55,344 nucleotides of DNA from Leisingera sp. JC1 (GTDB lineage Bacteria; Pseudomonadota; Alphaproteobacteria; Rhodobacterales; Rhodobacteraceae), in contig NZ_LYUZ01000001.1 in the NCBI RefSeq assembly GCF_001679925.1, forward strand, positions 111,561-166,904, in the 5' to 3' direction. The position numbers and the translations under genes are program-made. Shown piece after piece: positions 46,087 through 54,050 of this stretch. Every line of letters starts with the position of its first letter. Position 1 is the stretch's first letter. The notes under the pieces were generated by a model. That model was given only the letters and a program-made list of their open reading frames with translations. It was not told where the DNA came from and made no database searches.

Positions 46087-46800
46087 TCAGCTTTCGCCGC
46101 CTACGGTAAGTGTCACCCTGTCTCCGGCAAACCAGGTGCGGCCGAACTCAACAGGGCGCCCCTTCGGATCTGCGTTGATGCCTGTGGTGCGCAGGATCGG
46201 GCTGCCTTCTGCGATCTTAAGATGCAAGGCTTGGGTCGCTGTTGCCAGCTTGGCTGTGATCCGGGTTTCGATCCTTGTGTAATCCTCCACCCCGCAATGC
46301 CTGAGCGCGGCTGTGACCGACGATTGTTCCTGCAATGCCTCTAGGATAGTGGGGAAGCGGTAAGCCGGGAAAATGCTCTGGAACAGGGCAACCGGCTGGC
46401 TGTCCGCAAGTGACAGGCCGTCATAGACATGCACAAGGCTGCCCGGATCAAGCTGCAGCGCATTGGCCTCGCGCGGAGAAGCTGCCCGTGTTTCCAGTGT
46501 CAGTATCCGTTTGGCCGGGCTTCGCCCTTCACGGGTCAGATTCTGGTGGAACCGCACCCGCTTTCCGATCGGATAATCCGTTGGTTTGGCGGCCACAAAA
46601 ACTCCGGCGCCGCGGCGCGAGTGGACCAATCCCTGTTCCGCCATTTCCGACAACGCCCGGCGCACGGTGTGCCGGTTTACCCCGAAACGCGCTGACAGCT
46701 GCGCTTCAGCGGGAAGCTTGCCGCCGGTTTCATACCGGCCTTGCGCGATGTCGTCGGTCAGGGCGATCGCGATGGACTTCCAAACGGGAGTGCGGGCCAT
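46087..46800 (-). CDS. phnF: Phosphonate operon GntR/HutC regulator PhnF
   Basis: 237-residue repressor with an N-terminal GntR winged helix (about residues 10-75; KLPAEAQLSARFGVNRHTVRRAL) and a C-terminal UTRA/chorismate-lyase-like ligand domain (about 85-235; PILRTTGINADPKGRPVEFGRTWF). It is divergent from phnG with 107 bases between. This is the usual PhnF position, so it probably represses the phn operon until a phosphonate-derived ligand binds. Confidence 0.9.
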   Translation of the reverse strand: MARTPVWKSIAIALTDDIAQGRYETGGKLPAEAQLSARFGVNRHTVRRALSEMAEQGLVHSRRGAGVFVAAKPTDYPIGKRVRFHQNLTREGRSPAKRILTLETRAASPREANALQLDPGSLVHVYDGLSLADSQPVALFQSIFPAYRFPTILEALQEQSSVTAALRHCGVEDYTRIETRITAKLATATQALHLKIAEGSPILRTTGINADPKGRPVEFGRTWFAGDRVTLTVGGES

Positions 46801-46827
46801 GTCACTGAACTTTCACAAATCTGGGAT
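46799..46827 (+). promoter_or_regulatory. PhoB box-like triple repeat upstream of phnG
   Basis: ATGTCAC, CTTTCAC and CTGGGAT occur at 46799, 46810 and 46821, three 7-base copies spaced by 4 bases (11-base period), close to the PhoB half-site CTGTCAT and its spacing. The spacers TGAA and AAAT are AT-rich. It lies 81-109 bases before phnG, as expected for a phosphate-starvation-induced promoter. The first copy overlaps the phnF start codon. Confidence 0.55.
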
Positions 46828-46856
46828 TGCACCGGAGAAGGTGACTCGGGTAATAT

Positions 46857-46872
46857 TTGTATAGTTGTATAG
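46857..46872 (+). promoter_or_regulatory. Tandem TTGTATAG repeat, candidate PhnF operator or -10 region
   Basis: TTGTATAG occurs twice without spacing (46857-46864 and 46865-46872), 36 bases before the phnG start. Its place between the PhoB-like repeats and phnG makes it either the PhnF operator (HutC-type sites contain GT-n-TA) or the -10 element of the operon, or both. Confidence 0.4.
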
Positions 46873-46907
46873 ATAATGCCGACAACTTTGCCAAGAGGCT
46901 TAGACAA

Positions 46908-47360
46908 ATGAACACCAATTTTTCTGCAGAAGACCGCAAGGGCTGGATGAGCCTTCTGGCCTCTTCTGAAGAAGCCCGGCTGACTGAGCTGTGGCAAGAT
47001 TACGGGTTGGACCCGGATTTTGAGTTCCTCCGCGCGCCCGAAGTTGGCGGAATCATGATCCGCGGTCGAATGGGCGGTACTGGTGCCCCTTTCAATGCGG
47101 GTGAAATGACCGTCACACGATGCGCACTTTCACTATCGGACGGCACTGTCGGCCATGGCTATGTGCAGGGCCGCTGCAAAGCGAAGGCGGAGATTGCAGC
47201 CAAGATTGATGCGCTGATGCAGACCGGCGCTGCTGAGGCCTTGAACGAAGCTGTTCTGGTGCCGCTGGCGAAAGCGCGGCAGGCGCAGAAAACGGCCCGC
47301 GCGTCCAAGGCTGCGGCAACAAAGGTTGAGTTCTTTACGATGGTGCGGGGAGAGGATTGA
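46908..47360 (+). CDS. phnG: C-P lyase complex subunit PhnG
   Basis: 150-residue core subunit of the PhnGHIJ complex that binds phosphonates and helps attach ribose triphosphate from ATP. Typical features are SAEDRKGWMSLLASSE at the start and GGTGAPFNAGEMTVTRCAL in the middle. Length equals E. coli PhnG. ATG 46908 follows AAGAGG at a normal distance; an earlier in-frame codon at 46857 lies in the tandem repeat. Its stop shares a base with the phnH start. Confidence 0.92.
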   Translation: MNTNFSAEDRKGWMSLLASSEEARLTELWQDYGLDPDFEFLRAPEVGGIMIRGRMGGTGAPFNAGEMTVTRCALSLSDGTVGHGYVQGRCKAKAEIAAKIDALMQTGAAEALNEAVLVPLAKARQAQKTARASKAAATKVEFFTMVRGED

Positions 47361-47944
47361 TGGATCAGCAATCCCGGAACACTGTTTTCGCAGGCGGTTT
47401 CAGCAACCCGCCAGTCGCTGCCGCGCATGCTTTCCGAGCGGCGATGAGCGCGATGGCCCGCCCCGGCCAAGTGCAGGAAATCGCAGGCGCAACACCACCG
47501 GAAGGGGTTTCGGTGGCTGCAGGCAGCCTGTTGCTGACTTTGTGCGACCCGGAAACCGGCGTGTACCTGGCGCCTGATGTGGACAGCGAGGCCTTGCGCG
47601 GCTGGGTGGCCTTTAACACGGGCGCGCCGATTGTTGCCGCTGAGCTGGCGGATTTTGCCTTAGGGGGATGGCAGCAGCTGCAGCCGCTCAACCGCTTTCG
47701 CACCGGAACCGCGGAGTATCCTGACCGCTCGGCCACGCTGATCATCGAGATGCACCGCCTGGATGTGCCGAATGCGATCCTGAGCGGCCCGGGGATCAAA
47801 GATACGGCTCGCATGCAAGTGCCCGAACTTGCCGCGCTTCAAGCTAACGCAGCCTTGTATCCGCTGGGGAGGGACTTCTTCTTCACTTCAGGATCGCAGG
47901 TTGCGGCCCTGCCGCGGTCCACTCAAGTCATTGCGGAGGCCTAA
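47360..47944 (+). CDS. phnH: C-P lyase complex subunit PhnH
   Basis: 194-residue subunit of the PhnGHIJ core. It begins MDQQSRNTVFAGGFSNPPVAA and has the FRAAMSAMARPG and LDVPNAILSGPGI segments of the family. Length matches E. coli PhnH. ATG 47360 overlaps the phnG stop (TGATG); a TTG three bases earlier is not needed. Confidence 0.92.
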   Translation: MDQQSRNTVFAGGFSNPPVAAAHAFRAAMSAMARPGQVQEIAGATPPEGVSVAAGSLLLTLCDPETGVYLAPDVDSEALRGWVAFNTGAPIVAAELADFALGGWQQLQPLNRFRTGTAEYPDRSATLIIEMHRLDVPNAILSGPGIKDTARMQVPELAALQANAALYPLGRDFFFTSGSQVAALPRSTQVIAEA

Positions 47945-47947
47945 GCG

Positions 47948-49048
47948 ATGTATGTTGCAGTAAAAGGTGGCGAACGCGCCATTGAAAATGCCCATGCCTG
48001 GCTGGCCGAAGAGCGCCGGGGTGACACCGGTGTCGCGGAGCTTTCTCTTGCTCAGATCCGCGAGCAGCTGAGCCTTGCAGTAAACCGGGTGATGGCTGAA
48101 GGATCCTTGTATGACCCCGATCTTGCCGCGCTGGCAATCAAACAGGCGCGAGGTGATCTGATCGAAGCCATTTTCCTGGTCCGCGCCTATCGCACTACTC
48201 TGCCGCGGTTCGGTTCCTCAAGGCCGGTGGAAACCAGCGGGATGGCCTGCGACCGGCGGATTTCGGCGACATTTAAGGATGCGCCGGGCGGCCAGGTGCT
48301 GGGGCCAACATTCGACTACACCCACCGTTTGCTGGATTTCAAACTCGCCGCCGAAGGCGACGTTCCCGAAGCCCCGGCTGCCGAGCCGCGCATGGAAACC
48401 ACGCCGCATATCACGGCCTTTCTGCAGGGGGAGGACATCATCGAGCGTGAGCCATTTTCGGACGATGTGCCGGGCGATCTGACGCGCGAGCCGATGGCGT
48501 TTCCCGCGGGCAGGGCAGTGCGTCTGCAATCGCTGACCCGTGGCGACGAGGGGTTCATCCTCGGTATGGCTTACTCCACCCAACGCGGATATGCGCGCAA
48601 CCATGCCTTTGTCGGAGAGCTGCGCATCGGCGTTGTGCCGGTGGAAATGGAAATTCCGGAACTCGGCTTTTGCATTGAGATAGGCGAGGTGGAGCTAACC
48701 GAATGCGAGACGGTGAACCAGTTCAAGGGTTCCAAAACAGTGCCGCCGCAGTTCACCCGCGGCTACGGCCTGGTTTTTGGCCAGTCCGAGCGCAAATCGA
48801 TCGCCATGGCGTTGGTAGACAGGGCGCTGCGCTGGGAAGAGCTGGGAGAGGACAATCTGGGGGCACCTGCACAGGATGAGGAGTTTGTCCTGAGCCACTC
48901 AGACAATATCCAAGCTACTGGATTTCTGGAGCACATCAAGCTGCCGCATTACGTGGATTTTCAGTCTGAACTGGAACTGGTCCGCAAGCTGCGCCGTGAA
49001 GCCGCGGAACTGGCTGAAACGCTGGCGTCAAGGGAGGCGGCGGAATGA
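47948..49048 (+). CDS. phnI: C-P lyase complex subunit PhnI
   Basis: 366-residue nucleosidase-type subunit that displaces adenine from ATP with the phosphonate. Family segments are MYVAVKGGERAIENAHAWLAEER split across the N-terminus, LGPTFDYTHRLLDFKLAAE and GFLEHIKLPHYVDFQSEL near the end. Slightly longer than in E. coli (354). Start 3 bases after phnH. Unusually, 232 bases separate it from phnJ. Confidence 0.92.
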   Translation: MYVAVKGGERAIENAHAWLAEERRGDTGVAELSLAQIREQLSLAVNRVMAEGSLYDPDLAALAIKQARGDLIEAIFLVRAYRTTLPRFGSSRPVETSGMACDRRISATFKDAPGGQVLGPTFDYTHRLLDFKLAAEGDVPEAPAAEPRMETTPHITAFLQGEDIIEREPFSDDVPGDLTREPMAFPAGRAVRLQSLTRGDEGFILGMAYSTQRGYARNHAFVGELRIGVVPVEMEIPELGFCIEIGEVELTECETVNQFKGSKTVPPQFTRGYGLVFGQSERKSIAMALVDRALRWEELGEDNLGAPAQDEEFVLSHSDNIQATGFLEHIKLPHYVDFQSELELVRKLRREAAELAETLASREAAE

Positions 49049-49050
49049 GT

Positions 49051-49242
49051 TCAGTCGCAACCTCCGCCTCCGTCGCCGCCACCATCGCAACTGTTATGTC
49101 CAACGAAACCAAATGCCCCGCCAGCATCGGAACTGCTTGTTCTGCGAGGGGTGGTTTTGCGCGTTGGCGTGCGAATGATTTGAACGACTACGAAAACCGC
49201 AAAGGCGAAAAGCAGAATGGCGACGACAGGAATGTCTTGCAA
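49051..49242 (-). CDS. Small Cys/Gly-rich single-helix membrane protein, antisense within phn operon
   Basis: Minus-strand frame of 63 residues beginning at TTG 49242 (MQDIPVVAILLFAFAVFVVV), with one strongly hydrophobic helix, a short basic stretch (RTPTRKTTPRR) and a C-terminal tail ending CDGGGDGGGGCD. The AAGGAG sequence (minus strand of 49251-49256) lies 8 bases before the TTG. Small membrane proteins with Gly/Asp/Cys-rich tails of this kind occur in Rhodobacteraceae as uncharacterised proteins; the resemblance is from memory. It fills the gap between phnI and phnJ on the opposite strand. A plus-strand frame, 49045-49284, overlaps both neighbours by 4 bases and is the main alternative. 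Confidence 0.45.
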   Translation of the reverse strand: MQDIPVVAILLFAFAVFVVVQIIRTPTRKTTPRRTSSSDAGGAFGFVGHNSCDGGGDGGGGCD

Positions 49243-49280
49243 AGCCAATGCTCCTTCAATTGGGCGGAAAAGGAAAAGCC

Positions 49281-50138
49281 ATGAGCGATTACAGCTTCGC
49301 ATATCTGGACGAGCAAACCAAGCGGATGATCCGCCGGGCAATCCTGAAGGGGTTGGCGGTGCCGGGCTATCAAGTGCCCTTTGCCAGCCGAGAGATGCCG
49401 ATGCCCTACGGCTGGGGCACCGGCGGCGTGCAAGTTTCGGCCGCGACGCTGACCCCGGACGACACGCTGAAAGTGATCGACCAGGGTGCCGATGACACCA
49501 CCAACGCGGTCTCGATCCGCAAGTTTTTTGAAAAGACGGCCGGCGTTGACACTACTGAAAAGACGGCGGAAGCCAGCGTCATTCAGACCCGTCATAGGAT
49601 CCCGGAGGCAGAACTGACCGAGGATCAGATCCTAGTTTATCAGGTGCCGATCCCGGAGCCGCTGCGCTTTCTGGAGCCCCGCGAGAGCGAGACCCGCAAG
49701 ATGCATGCGCTTGAGGAGTACGGGCTGATGCATGTGAAATTGTATGAGGATATCAGCCAGCATGGCGCCATTGCCACGGCTTACGCCTATCCGGTCAAGG
49801 TGGAGGGGCGCTATGTGATGGACCCTTCGCCGATTCCCAAATTCGACAATCCCAAGATGGAAATGGCGGCAATCCAGCTGTTCGGCGCGGGCCGGGAACA
49901 GCGTATTTATGCGCTGCCGCCTTATACTCAGGTCGTCTCTCTGGACTTTGAGGATTATCCGTTTGAGGCCAGCAAGGCTGATCATCCCTGTGATCTCTGC
50001 GGGGCAGAGGACAGCTACTTGGACGAGGTCATTCTGGATGATGCTGGCAGCCGGATGTTTGTTTGCTCGGATACTGATTACTGCCGGTCGCGGCGCGAAG
50101 CGGGCCATTCCGGCCGTCTGGGTGAGGAGGCCGTGTGA
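49281..50138 (+). CDS. phnJ: Carbon-phosphorus lyase catalytic subunit PhnJ
   Basis: 285-residue radical SAM enzyme that breaks the C-P bond of ribose phosphonate, giving ribose-cyclic-phosphate and an alkane. It has the signature GYQVPFASREMPMPYGWGTG, where the Gly carries the proposed radical, and the C-terminal cluster Cys residues in CDLCGAEDSYLDE ... FVCSDTDYC. All key residues are present. ATG 49281 follows AAAGGAAAAG; the frame extends to 49248 without similarity. Confidence 0.95.
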   Translation: MSDYSFAYLDEQTKRMIRRAILKGLAVPGYQVPFASREMPMPYGWGTGGVQVSAATLTPDDTLKVIDQGADDTTNAVSIRKFFEKTAGVDTTEKTAEASVIQTRHRIPEAELTEDQILVYQVPIPEPLRFLEPRESETRKMHALEEYGLMHVKLYEDISQHGAIATAYAYPVKVEGRYVMDPSPIPKFDNPKMEMAAIQLFGAGREQRIYALPPYTQVVSLDFEDYPFEASKADHPCDLCGAEDSYLDEVILDDAGSRMFVCSDTDYCRSRREAGHSGRLGEEAV

Positions 50139-50908
50139 TGACACCTTTGCTGCAAGTGAAAAACATCAAGAAACTTTACGGCGCACGGATCGGCTGCACG
50201 GATGTGACGTTTGATTTGTACCCCGGCGAAGTCATGGGGATTGTCGGGGAAAGCGGCTCGGGAAAATCGACGCTGCTGAACAGCTTGGCGGGCCACCTGG
50301 CACCGGATTGTGGTGAGGTCATCTTTGACACGCGCGCGAACGGGCCGGTGGACACAGTAACCATGTCCGAACCGGAGCGGCGGATGCTGGCGCGTACAGA
50401 CTGGGCCTTTGTCCACCAGCACGCCCGCGACGGTCTGCGGATGTCGGTTTCTGCTGGCGGCAACATCGGTGAACGGCTGATGGCTGTGGGAGACCGCCAT
50501 TATGGCTCGATCCGGGAAAGGGCGGCTGACTGGCTGGGGCGGGTTGAGATCAGCGAGAACCGGATTGACGATCGCCCTTCCGCGTTCTCTGGCGGCATGC
50601 AGCAGCGTCTGCAGATTGCCCGCAACCTCGTCACAGGCCCGCGGCTTGTCTTCATGGATGAACCGACCGGCGGGCTGGATGTCTCAGTCCAGGCACGCCT
50701 TCTTGACCTCTTGCGCGGGCTGGTGCGGGAAATGGGGCTGAGCGCCATTATCGTCACCCATGATCTGGCCGTGGTGCGGCTGCTGGCCGACCGGCTGATG
50801 GTTATGAAAGATGGCCGTGTGGTGGAAACCGGGCTGACCGACCAAGTGCTGGACGATCCCCAGCACAGCTATACCCAGCTGCTGGTTTCCAGCGTGCTGC
50901 AAGTCTGA
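50138..50908 (+). CDS. phnK: Phosphonate C-P lyase ABC-type ATPase PhnK
   Basis: 256-residue ABC ATPase that binds the C-P lyase core rather than a membrane permease. Walker A GESGSGKSTLL, signature FSGGMQQRLQIARNL, Walker B LVFMDEPTGGLD and switch His in IVTHDLA are intact. ATG 50138 shares its A with the phnJ stop. phnL follows after 10 bases. Confidence 0.92.
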   Translation: MTPLLQVKNIKKLYGARIGCTDVTFDLYPGEVMGIVGESGSGKSTLLNSLAGHLAPDCGEVIFDTRANGPVDTVTMSEPERRMLARTDWAFVHQHARDGLRMSVSAGGNIGERLMAVGDRHYGSIRERAADWLGRVEISENRIDDRPSAFSGGMQQRLQIARNLVTGPRLVFMDEPTGGLDVSVQARLLDLLRGLVREMGLSAIIVTHDLAVVRLLADRLMVMKDGRVVETGLTDQVLDDPQHSYTQLLVSSVLQV

Positions 50909-50918
50909 GGGTAAGGCC

Positions 50919-51602
50919 ATGATTGAACTGAACAATGTGAGCAAGAGTTTCATCTTGCATAACCAGGGTGGCGCAGTGATCCCGGTGATGCAAAACGCAA
51001 CGCTATGTTTAAAACCCGGAGAATGTGTCGGGCTGACTGGAGTATCCGGTGCGGGCAAATCCACGCTGATGCGGGTGATCTATGGCAACTACCTGGCTGC
51101 CTCTGGCAGTGTAGTGGTTGGCGGTGTCGATGTGGCCAAGGCCGAGCCGCGCGAAATCCTCGCGCTGCGCCGCGAAACCTTGGGATATGTCAGCCAGTTC
51201 TTGCGTGTCGTTCCGCGGGTGCCGACTTTGGATGTCGTAGCTGAGCCCTTGCTGGCAGTTGGCACTCCAGTGGGCCAAGCTCGTGACAAGGCGGCCTCTT
51301 TGCTGGCTCAGCTCAACATCCAGGAACGGCTTTGGGGTCTTAGCCCAACGACTTTTTCCGGCGGAGAACAGCAGCGGGTGAATATCGCCCGAGGCTTTGC
51401 CTACGATTATCCTGCGATGCTTCTGGATGAGCCAACAGCCAGCCTCGATGCGCAAAACCGGGCTACTGTTCTGGGCCTGATCGAGACCGCCAAGGCACGG
51501 GGGGCGGCCATTATCGGGATCTTTCACGACGAGTCCGCCCGCGCGCAGGTCTGTGACCGCTTTGTGGATGTCTCCGCCTTTTCACCCAAGGCAGCGGCAT
51601 GA
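50919..51602 (+). CDS. phnL: Phosphonate C-P lyase ABC-type ATPase PhnL
   Basis: 227-residue ABC ATPase that pairs with PhnK on the C-P lyase complex. It shows Walker A GVSGAGKSTLM, signature FSGGEQQRVNIARGF, Walker B MLLDEPTASLD and switch region IGIFHDESARAQV, which is typical of PhnL (His-Asp-Glu). Its stop overlaps the start of phnN by 4 bases. Confidence 0.92.
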   Translation: MIELNNVSKSFILHNQGGAVIPVMQNATLCLKPGECVGLTGVSGAGKSTLMRVIYGNYLAASGSVVVGGVDVAKAEPREILALRRETLGYVSQFLRVVPRVPTLDVVAEPLLAVGTPVGQARDKAASLLAQLNIQERLWGLSPTTFSGGEQQRVNIARGFAYDYPAMLLDEPTASLDAQNRATVLGLIETAKARGAAIIGIFHDESARAQVCDRFVDVSAFSPKAAA

Positions 51603-52159
51603 GTGCGGCGCGAAAAAAAGGCCCGGTCATTGCCGTGGTCGGGCCGTCCGGTGTCGGCAAGGACAGCTTGATGTCCGCCCTCGCGGTCTCCGGCCCTCAA
51701 TTGCGCCTAATGCGCCGGGTCATCACCCGCGCGCCGGAGGCGGGCGGGGAAGATTACCAGCCGGTGAGCGAGGCGGAGTTTTCAGCCTTGGCTGAAAACG
51801 GCGTGTTTGCCCTGCATTGGCAAGCACATGGGCTGCACTACGGCATACCGCGCGATATCGAGAAACTACGTGAAGACTGCGGCGGAGTGCTGGTGAACCT
51901 CTCGCGTGCCGTGCTGCTGGAGGCGCAAGAGGTGTTCGGGGATTTCATCGTGCTGTCGGTTGCCGCGCGGCCTGAGGTTTTGGCGCAAAGGCTTGCGGCA
52001 AGGGGGCGGGAGGGCGCTAGAGAAGTGCAGCACCGTCTGGCCCGCGCGAAAAAACCGCTGCCAACAGGCTTGCGCAGGGTCCATCAGATCGACAACAGCG
52101 GCGCTCTCAGCACAGCGGTAAACGCTGCACTGGCAGTTATTCAGCCGGAGAGTGCATAG
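51599..52159 (+). CDS. phnN: Ribose 1,5-bisphosphate phosphokinase PhnN
   Basis: 186-residue kinase of the guanylate-kinase-like family that converts ribose 1,5-bisphosphate to PRPP with ATP, the last step of the pathway. Walker A is GPSGVGKDSLMSAL, followed by RRVITRAPEAGGEDYQPV, with the conserved basic residues. It overlaps phnL by 4 bases and, at its 3' end, the convergent DUF1045 gene by 19 bases. Confidence 0.9.
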   Translation: MSAARKKGPVIAVVGPSGVGKDSLMSALAVSGPQLRLMRRVITRAPEAGGEDYQPVSEAEFSALAENGVFALHWQAHGLHYGIPRDIEKLREDCGGVLVNLSRAVLLEAQEVFGDFIVLSVAARPEVLAQRLAARGREGAREVQHRLARAKKPLPTGLRRVHQIDNSGALSTAVNAALAVIQPESA

Positions 52160-52824
52160 CGGTGGATCAGGTGAAATCTTCCATTCGGCGCTTCGCCCAT
52201 CAGTGCCAGACCACCGATCACAAAAGGCGCAGGCAACAATGGGATCAGGTGCTTGTGCAGAGCGGCCTCCACTGCGGGCAGTTCTGGTTTGGGCAGCTTT
52301 CCTGTCAGGGTAATATGAAAACGGAACTGATTGAGAACATACGGGTAGCCCCAGCGGGTGAGGTTTTCGTCCTGCTCCGGTGTCAGGCCTGCAGCGCGGC
52401 GGCGGTCCAGGTCTGCCGTGGACAGCGGTGCTCGAAACATGTCGAGTTCAGTCACGCAATTTGCTGCAAGCTTGTTCAATGCAAACTGGTCACCGGTTGG
52501 GCGCAAAGCGAGAAAACGGCCAAGGCGGGCCAAGTGAAGGCCTTCAAACCTAACTGGCTTGTGCGAAGACGCAAAGGTTTTGCAGGCGGCTTCAAGCGCT
52601 GCCTGTGTCTGCCCTTCGGCCAGGTGCATCGGCGGCTTCATCGTCGCGTGCAGCCCATATTTCCGCGGCACTTCGGTGATCGCGCCAATGTCCAGCCCTG
52701 CAATGTCCGGATGCGGCAGACACGTGCCCGTTTCCATGTCCCAGCCGAGCCAGCTGGCTGCAAACTTGCTCCAGTCCGCATCTGTGGGTGGGGCGTAATA
52801 GATCGCGTATCGCGTGAATGTCAC
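52141..52824 (-). CDS. DUF1045 phosphonate-operon protein, 2H phosphoesterase-like
   Basis: 227-residue protein of the group annotated as putative phosphonate metabolism protein (DUF1045). It begins MTFTRYAIYYAPP and has two His-x-Thr/Thr-type motifs, HATMKPP (about residue 59) and HITLTG (about 170), spaced as in 2H phosphoesterases that act on cyclic phosphates. In this window no phnP (metallo-beta-lactamase-type cyclic phosphodiesterase) is present, so it is a candidate for opening ribosyl 1,2-cyclic phosphate; this is inference. It is transcribed convergently to phnN and divergently from phnM, 50 bases away. Confidence 0.75.
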   Translation of the reverse strand: MTFTRYAIYYAPPTDADWSKFAASWLGWDMETGTCLPHPDIAGLDIGAITEVPRKYGLHATMKPPMHLAEGQTQAALEAACKTFASSHKPVRFEGLHLARLGRFLALRPTGDQFALNKLAANCVTELDMFRAPLSTADLDRRRAAGLTPEQDENLTRWGYPYVLNQFRFHITLTGKLPKPELPAVEAALHKHLIPLLPAPFVIGGLALMGEAPNGRFHLIHRYALSG

Positions 52825-52874
52825 ATTGGCCTCCTAAACGTGGCCTTCCATAGCTCGAAAGATGTGAAGTTCAG

Positions 52875-54017
52875 ATGACAGAAGAGATGATCCTTGCCAA
52901 TGCTGCACTGGTGCTTCCGGGCGAGATCCGGACCGGCAGTGTGAAAGTTACGGGCGGTGTGATAGCAGACATTTCCGGCGGAGCATCGGTCCCGGCGGGG
53001 GCTGTGGATTGCCAAGGGGATTTTGTTAGCCCTGGCCTGGTGGAGCTGCACACGGACAACTTAGAACGCCATATACAGCCTCGCCCGAAGGTGGACTGGC
53101 CGCATGCCAGTGCCATTATTGCTCATGACGCGGAGCTCGCGGGGACCGGCATCACTACTGTTTTTGACGCTATGCGTGTAGGTTCCATCAGCCGCCGGGA
53201 AAGCCGTTATGGCGCGTATGCACGGCGATTGGCATCTGAGCTTCTGGAACTGCGCACTGCAAACGCTTTGAAAATCTCGCATTTCCTGCACCTTCGGGCG
53301 GAGGTCTGCACTGATACGCTGGTGGAGGAACTGAATGCCTTCGGAGAAGAAGATCGAGTCGGGCTGGTCTCTCTCATGGATCACACGCCGGGCCAGCGCC
53401 AGTTTCGCGATCTCTCCAAGCTGGAGCAATATGTAAAAGGTAAACACGGTTTTGATGATGCTGCCTTTCAATCGCATGTCGCGCATCTGATGGAGCTGCA
53501 GGAAACTTATGGCACGTTGCATGAAGCGGCGGCTGTTGCCGCGGCCAAGCGGTTTGGTGCAGTGCTGGCGAGCCACGACGACACAACAGCGGCTCAGGTG
53601 GCGGTGTCCGCAGGCCATGGGATCCGCCTAGCTGAGTTTCCAACAACGGTGGAGGCCGCACAGGCGTGCCGGGTGCAAGGCATCAAGGTCATGATGGGAG
53701 CACCAAACCTGATCCGAGGCGGCTCGCATTCAGGCAACGTCGCCGCGCATGAATTGGCGGACCTGGAACTGCTGGACATTCTTTCATCTGACTATGTGCC
53801 CGCCGCGCTGTTAATGTCTGCGGTCAAGCTGGGCGAGCTATGGGGTGATTTGGCGCGGGGATTGGGCACAGTGACCCATGCTCCTGCTGCTGCGGTCGGG
53901 CTTGATGACCGCGGGCGGCTGGAAACAGGCAAACGTGCCGACCTGATCCGGTTCAGCATGCAGGCGGGAGCACCCGCTTTGCGTGGCGTCTGGGCCCGCG
54001 GGCTGCGGGTCGCTTAG
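52875..54017 (+). CDS. phnM: Alpha-D-ribose 1-methylphosphonate 5-triphosphate diphosphatase PhnM
   Basis: 380-residue amidohydrolase-fold enzyme that removes pyrophosphate from the ribose-phosphonate triphosphate before PhnJ acts. The metal site is visible in SPGLVELHTDNLERHIQPRP, with further conserved residues in LMDHTPGQRQF and ASHDDTTAAQV. The length matches the family. It is separated from phnN by the opposite-strand DUF1045 gene and must have its own promoter or be read through. Confidence 0.92.
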   Translation: MTEEMILANAALVLPGEIRTGSVKVTGGVIADISGGASVPAGAVDCQGDFVSPGLVELHTDNLERHIQPRPKVDWPHASAIIAHDAELAGTGITTVFDAMRVGSISRRESRYGAYARRLASELLELRTANALKISHFLHLRAEVCTDTLVEELNAFGEEDRVGLVSLMDHTPGQRQFRDLSKLEQYVKGKHGFDDAAFQSHVAHLMELQETYGTLHEAAAVAAAKRFGAVLASHDDTTAAQVAVSAGHGIRLAEFPTTVEAAQACRVQGIKVMMGAPNLIRGGSHSGNVAAHELADLELLDILSSDYVPAALLMSAVKLGELWGDLARGLGTVTHAPAAAVGLDDRGRLETGKRADLIRFSMQAGAPALRGVWARGLRVA

Positions 54018-54050
54018 ATACGGTGAGCCAGGGGCCGCCGAAGGCCGCAT

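Noticed and set aside
49045-49284. A 79-codon plus-strand frame overlapping phnI and phnJ by ATGA on both sides
   Set aside because: The overlaps are attractive, but the first part is low-complexity Ser/Ala/Thr that mirrors Gly codons of the opposite frame, and no motif is seen. The minus-strand reading was preferred; this remains the main alternative.
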